Shown here: piece by piece, positions 1 to 9,392 of the stretch
Numbering within the stretch: the first letter of the stretch is position 1
Layout of the letters: each line of letters begins with the position of its first letter
NCBI GenBank assembly: GCA_029247405.1
Contig: JAQWLH010000043.1
Coordinates: forward strand, 1-64,000
DNA: 64,000 nucleotides
Reading direction: 5' to 3'
DNA from: Mariniblastus sp.
GTDB taxonomy: Bacteria; Planctomycetota; Planctomycetia; Pirellulales; Pirellulaceae
The notes under the pieces: generated by a model
Databases searched by the model: none
What the model was told of the DNA's origin: nothing
What the model saw: only the letters and a program-made list of their open reading frames with translations
Translations under genes and position numbers: made by a program

Positions 1-1221
1 TAGCTGATAGGCTTGTTGGCAGGCGTCACACCCACCAGCGCAGTTATTACAGGTGGGACAAACACCTTGTCCCATATATGGAGCTGGTGGTTTGGTTTGG
101 GGGATTGGCGTTAGCAGCACTCGCTTGTAGGCGACATCCTGAGCGTAATGGTTCAACCAGCCAATGGTTTCTGACGAGACCATGGCAAAGTCGATTGGAT
201 ATTTACCCTCATCGGCTTTTTCATTTTTTGCATCTTCATCTCCAGCTACCGTAATCCCAATTAGGCCAACCCCATCGACTCCGGCTGCGGTCACTGCGTA
301 GCTTCCATCGGGAACTTCTCGAAACTCAAACACGCCGTAATTATCGGTTGTTGTTGAAGCAACAACGTTGTCACCTTCGAGCAGCATGACTTTGGTGGTG
401 CGAACATCAACAGGGCGTCCGCTGATTGAATTGAACTGATGAACTCGACCGACCAAGCGACCGTCCGCCGTCCTTGAGACGGGGTGGCTTGAAATTGAAG
501 TCGCCGGAATTGACTTGGGAGCATTCTCTGAGATACCTCTGTATCCATACAGCGATGCCGGATCGTTTGGCCCTTCCTGGGTAGGATATCGGCCGAAGAC
601 TCGAAAATTAACTCGTGAGGCGAAGTGCTTGATCCAATCGGTATTAATCGAGGTTTCGTTTTGGAAAGCGGTGATTTGAATTTTGTTGGTAGCCTGAGCA
701 GCAATCTTTGCATTGCCAGCAAGGATATTAAGCCCAAACGCGAAGAAGCCCTTGTCACCCCACCCGATCAACGCATAAGCTCCTGGCCGAACATTGGTAA
801 ACTCAAAGCGGCCGTTACTGTCGAGACTCGTTTGCTTGACCAATCGGCCCATGTGCATCAGAAAGACATTTAAACGGGTGACGTCAGCCCCGGTACCCGG
901 CACAACGGTCCCTTCGAACCGACCATTAAAGTCGACCATCACCCAGTTGCCCCGCAACGAATCCGAAATTCGGGCCCCAGATTTTTCGTTGGAAGCACCT
1001 TCCCAGCCAGCAAAGCGGGAATTGATCATGATCGTTTGAGCAGAGGGCTGCCGTATATCACGGGCAACCCGATCTGGGCTTTTCGAAGTCGCAGGTACAT
1101 TTTCCAAAGTTTGAAATGGCGATTGCTGATCGGCTTGTTTTGCCTCAAGATTGCCAATGCTGAAAGTTGAACAGTAAATTAGTCCGGCCAGCAGGAAGTG
1201 AAAAAGCTGTTTCTTATGCAT
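1..1221 (-). CDS. Secreted carboxypeptidase-regulatory-like repeat protein, partial (C-terminus beyond position 1)
   Basis: An open frame of 407 codons begins at ATG 1221 and runs off the left edge without a stop. The N-terminus (MHKKQLFHFLLAGLIYC) is a signal peptide, so the protein is exported. Two segments look like carboxypeptidase-regulatory / CnaB-like beta-sandwiches: one contains SNGRFEFTNVRPGAYALIGW (about residues 145-165), the other NYGVFEFREVPDGSYAVTAA (about residues 295-315). Between and around them the sequence is low in recognisable motifs. Near the window edge there is a cysteine cluster (CPTCNNCAGGCDAC). Such domains are common in planctomycete surface proteins and usually act as structural or adhesive modules. 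No enzyme motif is visible, so the function is unknown. The true length cannot be known here. Confidence 0.8.
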   Translation of the reverse strand, partial: MHKKQLFHFLLAGLIYCSTFSIGNLEAKQADQQSPFQTLENVPATSKSPDRVARDIRQPSAQTIMINSRFAGWEGASNEKSGARISDSLRGNWVMVDFNGRFEGTVVPGTGADVTRLNVFLMHMGRLVKQTSLDSNGRFEFTNVRPGAYALIGWGDKGFFAFGLNILAGNAKIAAQATNKIQITAFQNETSINTDWIKHFASRVNFRVFGRYPTQEGPNDPASLYGYRGISENAPKSIPATSISSHPVSRTADGRLVGRVHQFNSISGRPVDVRTTKVMLLEGDNVVASTTTDNYGVFEFREVPDGSYAVTAAGVDGVGLIGITVAGDEDAKNEKADEGKYPIDFAMVSSETIGWLNHYAQDVAYKRVLLTPIPQTKPPAPYMGQGVCPTCNNCAGGCDACQQAYQL

Positions 1222-1695
1222 GATTCGTTCGTTTCTGTCTAACACAGATTATTTAATCTGATCTTTTCTTGCCCAAAATTCAAACAACACTGGCGAGCTG
1301 TTTCGATGTGAATTTGAATTAAAAGTACTCCCACAAACCAAAAGTCGACACCTCAAGCGGGTGACGGGCAAACGAGAGCACGATCATTATCGAAATCGGC
1401 CAACCCCATGCTTGATACGAGAAAGATGTCAGCTCTTAACAAGGATTGAATAAACCCGCTTACGTTTACAACAAACTGGGCCTCAATTTGGATTCCACCT
1501 GATTTATGCGTTTTGGGGTCTGGGGAATTTAGTTTTGATACTTCCAGTCATAACGGCACTAACGGATGTCGTTGACATCCAGAAAAATCAATTTGGCTAC
1601 TGCGTATTCCCAACAACATGATCGACCCGTTTTATCGCTGCAGCTTATCAAAGGTTGGTTGATTGAATTGAACGGCACCCCGATACTGTCTGACC
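1222..1695. other. Intergenic region between divergent genes
   Basis: About 470 bases between the divergent starts of the secreted repeat protein and lpxK. It must hold both promoters, but no convincing -35/-10 pair was found. A perfect 7-bp inverted repeat with a 3-base loop lies at 1564-1580 (GGATGTC/GACATCC). It has no T tract on either strand, so it is more like an operator or a chance hairpin than a terminator. Confidence 0.4.
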
Positions 1696-2784
1696 ATGTT
1701 TGATTCAAAACAACTCATTGAAATCGTCGCCGGGCAAAAAACGGGAGTATTACCTCGTTTGATTCGTTTAACACTTGGCAGCCTAACACCGGTCTACCGA
1801 TTCGGCATTTGGATTCGCAATCGGAAATTCAATCGGGCAATCAAGACTGGCAACTCATCGGTCGTCAAACAGGCAGGGATTCCGGTTATTTCCGTTGGCA
1901 ATCTGACCACCGGCGGCACCGGAAAAACACCGCTGGTGATCTGGATCTCTCAATGGCTGCGTCAAAAAAATATTCGCGTTATTTTGATCAGTCGGGGATA
2001 CACGCAAAGCGGGCATGCGGGTCGCAATGACGAAGCAATCGAAATGGAGGACCGGCTTCCCGACGTCCCACATTTGCAAGATCCGGATCGGCACCGAATG
2101 TCTCAAGTCGCCATCGAGGAGCTTGAATCACAACTCATCATACTTGACGACGGCTTTCAACATCGTCAACTCCATCGCAACCTTGACTTGGTTCTAATCG
2201 ACGCAACCAACCCTTTTGGATTCGGAAGACTTATTCCGCGAGGACTTCTCAGAGAGCCCCTTTCCAGTTTGCGCCGAGCGGACTTAATCATCATCACGCG
2301 AGTCAACTTGGTATCCGAGCATGAGCTAAAAACAATCCACCGTTCGATTTCAAGGCATGCTCCTGAGGTCGATATCGCTCAGACACAAACCAGGTTTACC
2401 AAACTGATTCAGGTCAACGGTATTGAAAAACCCTTGGATGAGAGCGAGATCAGTCACCAGCCTATTTTTGTGTTTTCGGGGATTGGGAATCCCGATAACT
2501 TCGTTTTGGCCTTAGAAGAACATCGTTTCCAGATTGGTGGTCAATTGACTTTTGCAGACCATCATGAGTACTCGCGTGAAGACCTCCAGCGCATCGGAGA
2601 GAAAGCCAAACAAGCCGGCGCCCAACGGATTCTGTGTACTCACAAAGACCTTGTCAAAGTTGGAACCAGCCAACTTGGTGGGATCCCATTGTTTGCAATT
2701 TTAATCGATGTTGAGTTCGTCGAAGGCGAGAAAAATTTGACCGATCGGTTAGTACAAATCGCTGGCCTGATCCAAAATAGTTGA
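1696..2784 (+). CDS. lpxK: Tetraacyldisaccharide 4'-kinase LpxK
   Basis: Phosphorylates the 4' position of the lipid A disaccharide precursor using ATP, at the cytoplasmic face of the inner membrane; it is a late step of the Raetz pathway. The Walker-A-like P-loop GNLTTGGTGKTP lies near residues 66-77, followed by the family's LISRGY and DPDRHRMSQ segments and the LDDGFQHRQLHRNLDLVLID block. The C-terminal FSGIGNPDNF and FADHHEYS motifs also match LpxK. The 362-residue length is normal to slightly long. The start ATG 1696 gives a short N-terminal helix before the kinase core. Tex follows 56 bases downstream, so the two may be cotranscribed. The gene implies that this planctomycete makes lipid A. 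Confidence 0.93.
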   Translation: MFDSKQLIEIVAGQKTGVLPRLIRLTLGSLTPVYRFGIWIRNRKFNRAIKTGNSSVVKQAGIPVISVGNLTTGGTGKTPLVIWISQWLRQKNIRVILISRGYTQSGHAGRNDEAIEMEDRLPDVPHLQDPDRHRMSQVAIEELESQLIILDDGFQHRQLHRNLDLVLIDATNPFGFGRLIPRGLLREPLSSLRRADLIIITRVNLVSEHELKTIHRSISRHAPEVDIAQTQTRFTKLIQVNGIEKPLDESEISHQPIFVFSGIGNPDNFVLALEEHRFQIGGQLTFADHHEYSREDLQRIGEKAKQAGAQRILCTHKDLVKVGTSQLGGIPLFAILIDVEFVEGEKNLTDRLVQIAGLIQNS

Positions 2785-2840
2785 ACGATCGTGCGTCCGA
2801 TTGCGATTCGCGGCACCTCCAATCGCTTATACTCACCAGT

Positions 2841-4997
2841 ATGAACGTCGAATCAAACACCTCAGCTACGATTGCCGCGACGCTTGGCTTACCGCTCCGG
2901 CAAGTTCAACCATCGGTCGAATTACTGACCGCCGGCAATACAATTCCTTTTATCGCCAGATATCGCAAAGAAGCGACCAACAGTCTGGACGAAATCACTT
3001 TACGCCGAATCGAGGACGAGCTGGAACGCTCAAACGCTTTGGCCGCTCGTAAAGCAACTATTCTCAAAACGGTGAACAAACAGGGGGAACTGACAGAACA
3101 TTTGCGGTCTCAGATTGAAGCTTGCTCCGACTTACGGACACTCGAGGCAATCTACTTGCCGTTTAAACCCAAACGTCGAACCCGTGCCATGATCGCACGC
3201 GAAAAAGGGCTGCAGCCGCTGGCGGACCTGCTTCTGTCGCAAAAACGGCTCAATCAACCAAGACAAGCAACGCTGCAGCCATATGTTAACCCAGCCGAGG
3301 GCGTACCAAACGCGGAGGCTGCTTTGCAGGGCGCGCTCGACATTGTCGCGGAAAGTTGGTCCGAGGTCGCTGAAACCCGCCAATGGTTGCTTCAACAAGC
3401 CATGCAGTTTGGCAAGCTCGTTTCAAAAATCAAGAGAGGTAAAAAAACAGCTGAGGGTGCCGACAAGTTTGAACAGTACTTTGACCGACAAGAAGCAATC
3501 CGTAAGATCCCAGGACATCGTGTTCTGGCTATCCTGCGCGGGGTTTCCGAAGGCATCTTGCGAGTGGGTATCGACTTGGACGGACCGCGAGAGCTGTCAG
3601 AATTGAAGCGAAGGCTCGTGCAAAATCGCCAATTCGAATTCTTCAATGATTTGATTCAGTGCGCCACTGATTGCTACGAAAGACTGCTGCTTCCCGCCAC
3701 GGAATCTGCGGTGTTGGGACAACTGAAAGAAAAAGGGGACGAAGAAGCCATCCAAGTCTTTGGCAAGAATTTACATGAATTGCTGATGGCGGCACCGGCC
3801 GGGCCACGTGTGACCCTTGGTATTGACCCAGGTTTTCGCACCGGTTGCAAACTCGCTTTGGTTGACTCAACGGGGCAATTCCTAACCCACGCCACGATCT
3901 ATCCGACCCCTCCCAAAAACGACCTCACCGCGGCCAGTGAGACATTGTTAAAATTGATCCAACAATACGATATTGAGCTGATTGCGATTGGTAACGGAAC
4001 TGCTTCGCGCGAAACGGATACGTTTGTAGGAACCTTCATCAAAGATCATAGCCTCGACGTTACCAAGGTGATGGTGAGTGAATCGGGAGCTTCGATATAC
4101 TCTGCAAGTGATATCGCTGTGAATGAATTCCCCGATTTGGATATCACCATCCGCGGCGCCATCAGCATCGCCCGCCGTCTACAGGATCCACTTGCCGAAT
4201 TAGTCAAGTCGGACCCAAAGTCGATTGGAGTTGGCCAATACCAGCACGACGTCAACCAAACCAAACTACGAAAATGTTTGGACCGCGTCGTTCAGTCGTG
4301 CGTTAATAATGTCGGAGTCGACTTGAACATGGCCAGCGCCCCGTTGCTTTCGTTCGTTGCTGGCATTGGCCCCAAACTCGCCGAAAACATTGTCGCCTAT
4401 CGAAATACGCATGGACGTTTTAACAATCGAAAACAACTTGCAGCAGTCCCCAAACTGGGCAGAAAAGCGTTCGAACAGGCTGCCGGTTTTCTCCGAATTC
4501 GGGGAGGAGATCAACCACTTGATAATTCAGCAGTTCACCCAGAAAGCTACGCTCTTGTTGACCGCATGGCCACCCAATTGAAAACCAATCTAAAAACACT
4601 GGTTGGAAATGCGACACTCAGCAAGAAGCTTAATGCGGCCGACTTTTTCGACGATCAGTTTGGGCTCCCAACCGTGCAAGATATCCTCGCGGAACTAGCC
4701 AAACCTGCTCGCGATCCGCGGAACGAATTTCGAGTCGTCAAGTTTAACGACAAGATTAATAGCATCGAAGACCTCAAACCGAATTTGGTTTTGGAAGGCG
4801 TGATCACCAACGTAACTCACTTTGGCGCTTTCATTGACCTTGGCGTTCACCAGGACGCTCTCATCCATATCTCCCAATTGTCAAACCAGTATATTGCTGA
4901 TCCAAATGAGGTTGTCTCTGTCGGTGATGTGTTAAAAGTCAAAGTGATGGAGGTCGATATCCCGCGGAAACGAATTTCGGCAACCCGAAAATTCTAG
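2841..4997 (+). CDS. tex: Tex-family RNA-binding transcription accessory protein
   Basis: A 718-residue Tex homologue. Domains in order are the Tex N-terminal helical domain (GNTIPFIARYRKEAT near residue 30), the YqgF/RNase H-like domain beginning at GIDPGFRTGCKLALVD (about 327), the helix-hairpin-helix segment (GIGPKLAENIVAYRNTHG, about 510) and a C-terminal S1 domain (GVITNVTHFGAFIDLGVHQD, about 650-717). Tex proteins bind nucleic acid and are linked to transcription and stress tolerance; the biochemical role is not settled. The frame is open back to a TTG at 2781 that overlaps the lpxK stop, but ATG 2841 gives the conserved family N-terminus and is preferred. The S1 domain ends at the stop with no extra tail. 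Confidence 0.92.
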   Translation: MNVESNTSATIAATLGLPLRQVQPSVELLTAGNTIPFIARYRKEATNSLDEITLRRIEDELERSNALAARKATILKTVNKQGELTEHLRSQIEACSDLRTLEAIYLPFKPKRRTRAMIAREKGLQPLADLLLSQKRLNQPRQATLQPYVNPAEGVPNAEAALQGALDIVAESWSEVAETRQWLLQQAMQFGKLVSKIKRGKKTAEGADKFEQYFDRQEAIRKIPGHRVLAILRGVSEGILRVGIDLDGPRELSELKRRLVQNRQFEFFNDLIQCATDCYERLLLPATESAVLGQLKEKGDEEAIQVFGKNLHELLMAAPAGPRVTLGIDPGFRTGCKLALVDSTGQFLTHATIYPTPPKNDLTAASETLLKLIQQYDIELIAIGNGTASRETDTFVGTFIKDHSLDVTKVMVSESGASIYSASDIAVNEFPDLDITIRGAISIARRLQDPLAELVKSDPKSIGVGQYQHDVNQTKLRKCLDRVVQSCVNNVGVDLNMASAPLLSFVAGIGPKLAENIVAYRNTHGRFNNRKQLAAVPKLGRKAFEQAAGFLRIRGGDQPLDNSAVHPESYALVDRMATQLKTNLKTLVGNATLSKKLNAADFFDDQFGLPTVQDILAELAKPARDPRNEFRVVKFNDKINSIEDLKPNLVLEGVITNVTHFGAFIDLGVHQDALIHISQLSNQYIADPNEVVSVGDVLKVKVMEVDIPRKRISATRKF

Positions 4998-5095
4998 TTG
5001 AGGTTCAAGTTCGTTCGAGTCGATCTACACTCGAGTCACTCACCCATGAGCGGGAATTATGGCGTGATGGGTAAAGAACCCCACCGCGACCGGGG

Positions 5096-8000
5096 CTAAC
5101 GAGGCAACTTTCTAGCAGGCGTTGCCTTGCGCGGCACAAGATTACGAAACCGACGGAACATCGTCGCACGCTGGCCAGCCTCCACGCCTTCAACTCCATC
5201 TTCGACCACCGTAAAACCGGATGATTCTTGGGAAAGGGGCAGTTCATTGATTTCAAGCCGACCCGAAGGCAACTTACTGGATTCAGGAACTTTCTCATTT
5301 TCAACATACCGATCCAGGAACTGCGTCCAGTATCCTCGTAATAATTGCCGGCAACTTTCAAACGTCTCCTGATTTGAAAGTAGAGGGCCGGTGCTGGCCA
5401 GAATTTGGGTAATCGCCTTGGCATCGTTCTCATCAAACCAGCAATCAAACACCTCAACATGGTCAATGTTGACTGTTCCCGGTCCCATCAAATCAAAACC
5501 GATGCGCACATTGGAGAGTCCATCAACTGGCAGATCATCAAAGTGGACGGCGAATCGCTTCCATTTAGACTGGATTTGATTCGTTTCAGGATTGGGAGAC
5601 AAGCTTCCCACCGAACCAAATCGATAATAACTTTCGCCGCCTGACATTCCTTCAATTGCCAAACGAAGTGGTGGCTGTTTCTGTGGATCGTCGGTTCGCA
5701 GCCAAACTGAGATGGACAATCGGCCCGATTCAGGCCCATCAAAAACATTACTCCGAATCCAAACGGGAGTTTCATCTTGATTGCTCATAATGACTGAACC
5801 AGCACTCACTTGGCCATTCAACAAGTTTTCACTTGCGGACTCCAATCGAATTTTCCCCGTTGCTTGCCGCCCCTTATCCCAGCCGTTGAGTGACGGAAGG
5901 TTTTGCGAACTAAAATCCGGATTAGCAAGAACTCCCATTGCTGCTGGATTGGAAGCCTTAATAAGTTTTGCCTGCAATACGTAAACCTGTTTCTTGAGAA
6001 CCTTGTCGGAGCCCTCAGGAAGAGCAAAAGCAAAATCTAAAACATCAAAATTATCATTGGCTGACATTCCGCCAATTAAGCCATAGGCCGGAATGGTAAA
6101 TTCCATCTGATACCTCCCCTGTTTCTCCTCTCCTTCGGTTGGTTGAACCGGGAAGAACTGACTTTTGTCAGTTTTGGCGAGAGACATCACTTGCGGTGGT
6201 GCTGCAGATTCAACTGAAATCAACAGGCGGGCCTGAATGGGCCACGGAGACGCATTGGCTACATAAAAATATGACTCTGAACCTTGGCGATACTGTCGTA
6301 CGGCAATTGGAAGGGACTCAGGTTTGGTCCCGGAATGGGTTGTGGAAATTACATCATCGAATTTTTTATCCGGTAACTGACTGAAGACGTTCATCAATTC
6401 CTTCAATGAACTCTCCTGTCCCATCGTAATCATCCAACCGCCGTCAACGAGTAACCGTGAATCGCGTTCTTTGATGCTTTGCACAAATCGCTGTCGATTG
6501 AATTGCCCAGACGGAGCCATTTGTTGTAATCGCATGAGCGGAGCTTGTTGCTCTCCAAACGGACTTTGCTCCTGAAGCTGGGCAAAATGTGCCCATGAAA
6601 CCCGGTGTACAAACAAATCGCCTTGGACAGCTGACTTTTTAAAATACTGATTGGACTGCGATGAGTGCTCGACGGCTTGGTCTATTCGTCGCGAGGACAA
6701 AGATTGATCTGGGGCAATCCGATGTGGATTCAACAACACGATTCCTGAATCCTGATTTTCAAGTGTCGATTTCTGCAACGCATCGATATCCAATCCTCTG
6801 TCAAACATTGAGGCCGCAAAATTGCTTGAAGTGTGAAGCGATGGACTCAGAGCCGATGCGGTTTCCTGATTTCGATAAAGATCAACCGGAGCAAGATACA
6901 ACTTAGCCGCGGGTCGTGACCGCTGAATCGTCGACACCATGTCCTGATACCAACCCGTCATCTGCTGCGCGCGCCACTGCCTCCACTGTTTTCGCTGTGG
7001 GCCCAACAATAAATCCCGAACCTCCTGTCGTTGACGTAGGTTCAATTGCGAAACTTCGATGTCGGGCTGGGCCTGTAAAAATTGCCCAACGGTAGCATCG
7101 TCGTAACCCCACTGGCGGCCAGGTAACAACGTGTAGGTATCCGGCCGGCAGATGATCGCGATACCGTCAAACGACGAGTGATCTTTATAACGATGAGCCA
7201 ACTCCTCAACGATTCGAGTGACAGCCCGCTGGACCTTGCGACTGAGCGGATTGTAAATGGGCAGATTGCCACCCATCATTCGCTCACGTTTGATTGCGTT
7301 GAGATCAATCATATCAAAATCGGCAACTCCGTCATCCGAGCGAGTTCGCTCAACTTCCGGGAGCGGACCAGCTAGTGCCAATGAGGGCACTAGCAACAAT
7401 CCATCTCGCTCAAACATCCGAAACATCATTTCGAGAACGTCCTTACGGATCGGATCTTGACCAGATGAAAAGAACTTTCCATTGTCATGCGTTGGAGAAG
7501 CAGCCAACCAATCGCTTGGATAAATCGAGCTCCCATCACAGGCCACCGTGATAAAAGCGCCGCGATACGAATTGGCTTTGAGATACTCGATCAATCTCGA
7601 AGTACCCTCATAAAACATCTGCCAATCATCAAGTGGCTCCGAAATCAACGGATCGCTCTTTTGAGTCGAACCGAAATTCTCGGCGAACGAGGGCGTCTCA
7701 TAAAACGCCATCATTTTCCTGTGCGTTATGGCAGAGACGTTAGCGACCCCACTTGCTTCCAATTGATCGGGGCCAGCCAGAACGCGAACCTTTCCGATCA
7801 TCGCCGCACGACTTTGATGACGGTTGGCAATTAACAAATAAGGCGATTTCGTTTTGGGCCAAACCGTCAACCGATGCGTCAGAATTTCTTTGTCTCGCGT
7901 AAACTGGGAGCTTTTCACCAGTGTGTTTGGAATGAAGACGCCCGAGTCAAAACCATTGAGAGCGACTTGTCCCGCTTCGTTGGGCTGCAAAACACTTAGC

Positions 8001-9226
8001 CCTAAAGCCATTTCACCCACGGCAACATATTCAAGTTCAATGATATGAGGCTTGCCTGTTTGGTCGACATCAAGTGGAATCGCTTGCCAGCCTCCGGGAG
8101 CCAGCTCCATCATGGCTTGATCATTGAATTCAGTTTGAGACCGAAGATCGTTCCCAATGGTTTGACGAACCGATCGCCCTGCTAATTTTGAAAGTTGATT
8201 CCAGCCTGGAAAAGCAGAAGAGCCTGAGGTTGCCGTGGAATCCACTTCCATGATTGGCGCCCAAATCTGCGGCTCCTGAATCTCAGGAGATTGTTCACGC
8301 AAAACAACACACTGCACTCTCCGGCGAAGCACTTGCTTCTTCATGTTAAATGAAGCCTGATACCACGTCGGTTCTAACGCGAGTTCAATATTGTAGATCC
8401 CTTCTTGACTAGGCATCTCTACTTCAAACTCGATCGACTCATCGGCACTTCCACTTTGATCAAGACTGAACGAAACCGATTTGGAATAAAACGTGCGCCT
8501 CGTCATGCCACCCGGTTGCGCTGGGACAATTTTGATACTGCCAGTCGCCGAACGTGTCACAATATTTGTAAAACTCGGGCGAACGGTAAAACGAAATCTT
8601 TCTTGGGGGCGGAAGACAAGATGCTGCTTGTCAAAATGAACATTGAGCGCATCACCGGGTACCCGGGCGACCGAAAATCGATTGCCATACTGGTCCATGT
8701 CGCCCCCCCGTGTGCCGTCAACTAACTCGGAAAGTGAAATCACTTCTTCGACAGTCGCTTCCGGATTCTCTTTGGAACCAAGTTGGATTCTGACCTTGGT
8801 ATCTAGACCACCATCGATTTGCACATCAGCACCGCCATAATCGCTCGGCGACCAATGATCAATCTTCAATTCATTTCCGCGTCGAATCACCGACGCTGGC
8901 GCGTCCGCTGAGAGGGCGAGCGGAACGAACTCTTTAAGTGAACCCTGTTCGATCGAGATACTTCCCACCCAGGTTTGCGGTTGCCCGCCACCCCATGAAA
9001 ATCGAACTTCCATTCCTGTACTTGAAACGGACGTTGGCTTTTCATCCGATCGAATTGGGTCGGGGCCAGTTTCTGATTGAGCGATATTAAAAAGATTTTG
9101 GGCCAAGAGCGGATTCGCTAAGCCAACCGAACGAGGCGCAACGCCCCCCACAATCATCAGCGTAAACGCGATGATACCAATGGCGCAAAGGCGCAAAACA
9201 AAATGCGGACGCACTTGCCCGGACAT
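5096..9226 (-). CDS. Very large secreted protein with a glycosyl-hydrolase-10-like region and a C-terminal jelly-roll-like module
   Basis: A 1376-residue protein whose N-terminus carries a signal peptide or anchor (hydrophobic LCAIGIIAFTLMIVGGVAP, about residues 12-30). The first half is beta-rich and unrecognised. Residues about 560-800 look like a TIM-barrel hydrolase of the GHL10 / DUF187 type: GAFITVACDGSSIYPS, then HRYKDHSSFDGIAIICRPDTY near 690, then a WRQWRAQQMTGWYQDM helix near 750. Residues about 1125-1270 resemble a carbohydrate-binding-like beta sandwich (SISVWLRTDD, FDDLPVDGLSNVRIGFDL, NIDHVEVFDCWFD). Together these suggest an exported polysaccharide-processing or sensing protein, but the catalytic residues were not identified. 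Start ATG 9226 is preceded by AGG at short distance. It stands alone, convergent to tex. Confidence 0.72.
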   Translation of the reverse strand: MSGQVRPHFVLRLCAIGIIAFTLMIVGGVAPRSVGLANPLLAQNLFNIAQSETGPDPIRSDEKPTSVSSTGMEVRFSWGGGQPQTWVGSISIEQGSLKEFVPLALSADAPASVIRRGNELKIDHWSPSDYGGADVQIDGGLDTKVRIQLGSKENPEATVEEVISLSELVDGTRGGDMDQYGNRFSVARVPGDALNVHFDKQHLVFRPQERFRFTVRPSFTNIVTRSATGSIKIVPAQPGGMTRRTFYSKSVSFSLDQSGSADESIEFEVEMPSQEGIYNIELALEPTWYQASFNMKKQVLRRRVQCVVLREQSPEIQEPQIWAPIMEVDSTATSGSSAFPGWNQLSKLAGRSVRQTIGNDLRSQTEFNDQAMMELAPGGWQAIPLDVDQTGKPHIIELEYVAVGEMALGLSVLQPNEAGQVALNGFDSGVFIPNTLVKSSQFTRDKEILTHRLTVWPKTKSPYLLIANRHQSRAAMIGKVRVLAGPDQLEASGVANVSAITHRKMMAFYETPSFAENFGSTQKSDPLISEPLDDWQMFYEGTSRLIEYLKANSYRGAFITVACDGSSIYPSDWLAASPTHDNGKFFSSGQDPIRKDVLEMMFRMFERDGLLLVPSLALAGPLPEVERTRSDDGVADFDMIDLNAIKRERMMGGNLPIYNPLSRKVQRAVTRIVEELAHRYKDHSSFDGIAIICRPDTYTLLPGRQWGYDDATVGQFLQAQPDIEVSQLNLRQRQEVRDLLLGPQRKQWRQWRAQQMTGWYQDMVSTIQRSRPAAKLYLAPVDLYRNQETASALSPSLHTSSNFAASMFDRGLDIDALQKSTLENQDSGIVLLNPHRIAPDQSLSSRRIDQAVEHSSQSNQYFKKSAVQGDLFVHRVSWAHFAQLQEQSPFGEQQAPLMRLQQMAPSGQFNRQRFVQSIKERDSRLLVDGGWMITMGQESSLKELMNVFSQLPDKKFDDVISTTHSGTKPESLPIAVRQYRQGSESYFYVANASPWPIQARLLISVESAAPPQVMSLAKTDKSQFFPVQPTEGEEKQGRYQMEFTIPAYGLIGGMSANDNFDVLDFAFALPEGSDKVLKKQVYVLQAKLIKASNPAAMGVLANPDFSSQNLPSLNGWDKGRQATGKIRLESASENLLNGQVSAGSVIMSNQDETPVWIRSNVFDGPESGRLSISVWLRTDDPQKQPPLRLAIEGMSGGESYYRFGSVGSLSPNPETNQIQSKWKRFAVHFDDLPVDGLSNVRIGFDLMGPGTVNIDHVEVFDCWFDENDAKAITQILASTGPLLSNQETFESCRQLLRGYWTQFLDRYVENEKVPESSKLPSGRLEINELPLSQESSGFTVVEDGVEGVEAGQRATMFRRFRNLVPRKATPARKLPR

Positions 9227-9392
9227 TCACTTGCCTAAAATTATAATTCCATGATTCAAGTCAAAACCGCCCAGAACTGCTTCTCTCAAAATTCAAATGA
9301 CCTGTAAAAACGCTGGCGAACTGTACCAATCCGGAAATTAGGTAACTAGACCAACCCGTTGAAATTGATAGCACTTTCCACAGTTCAGATCT

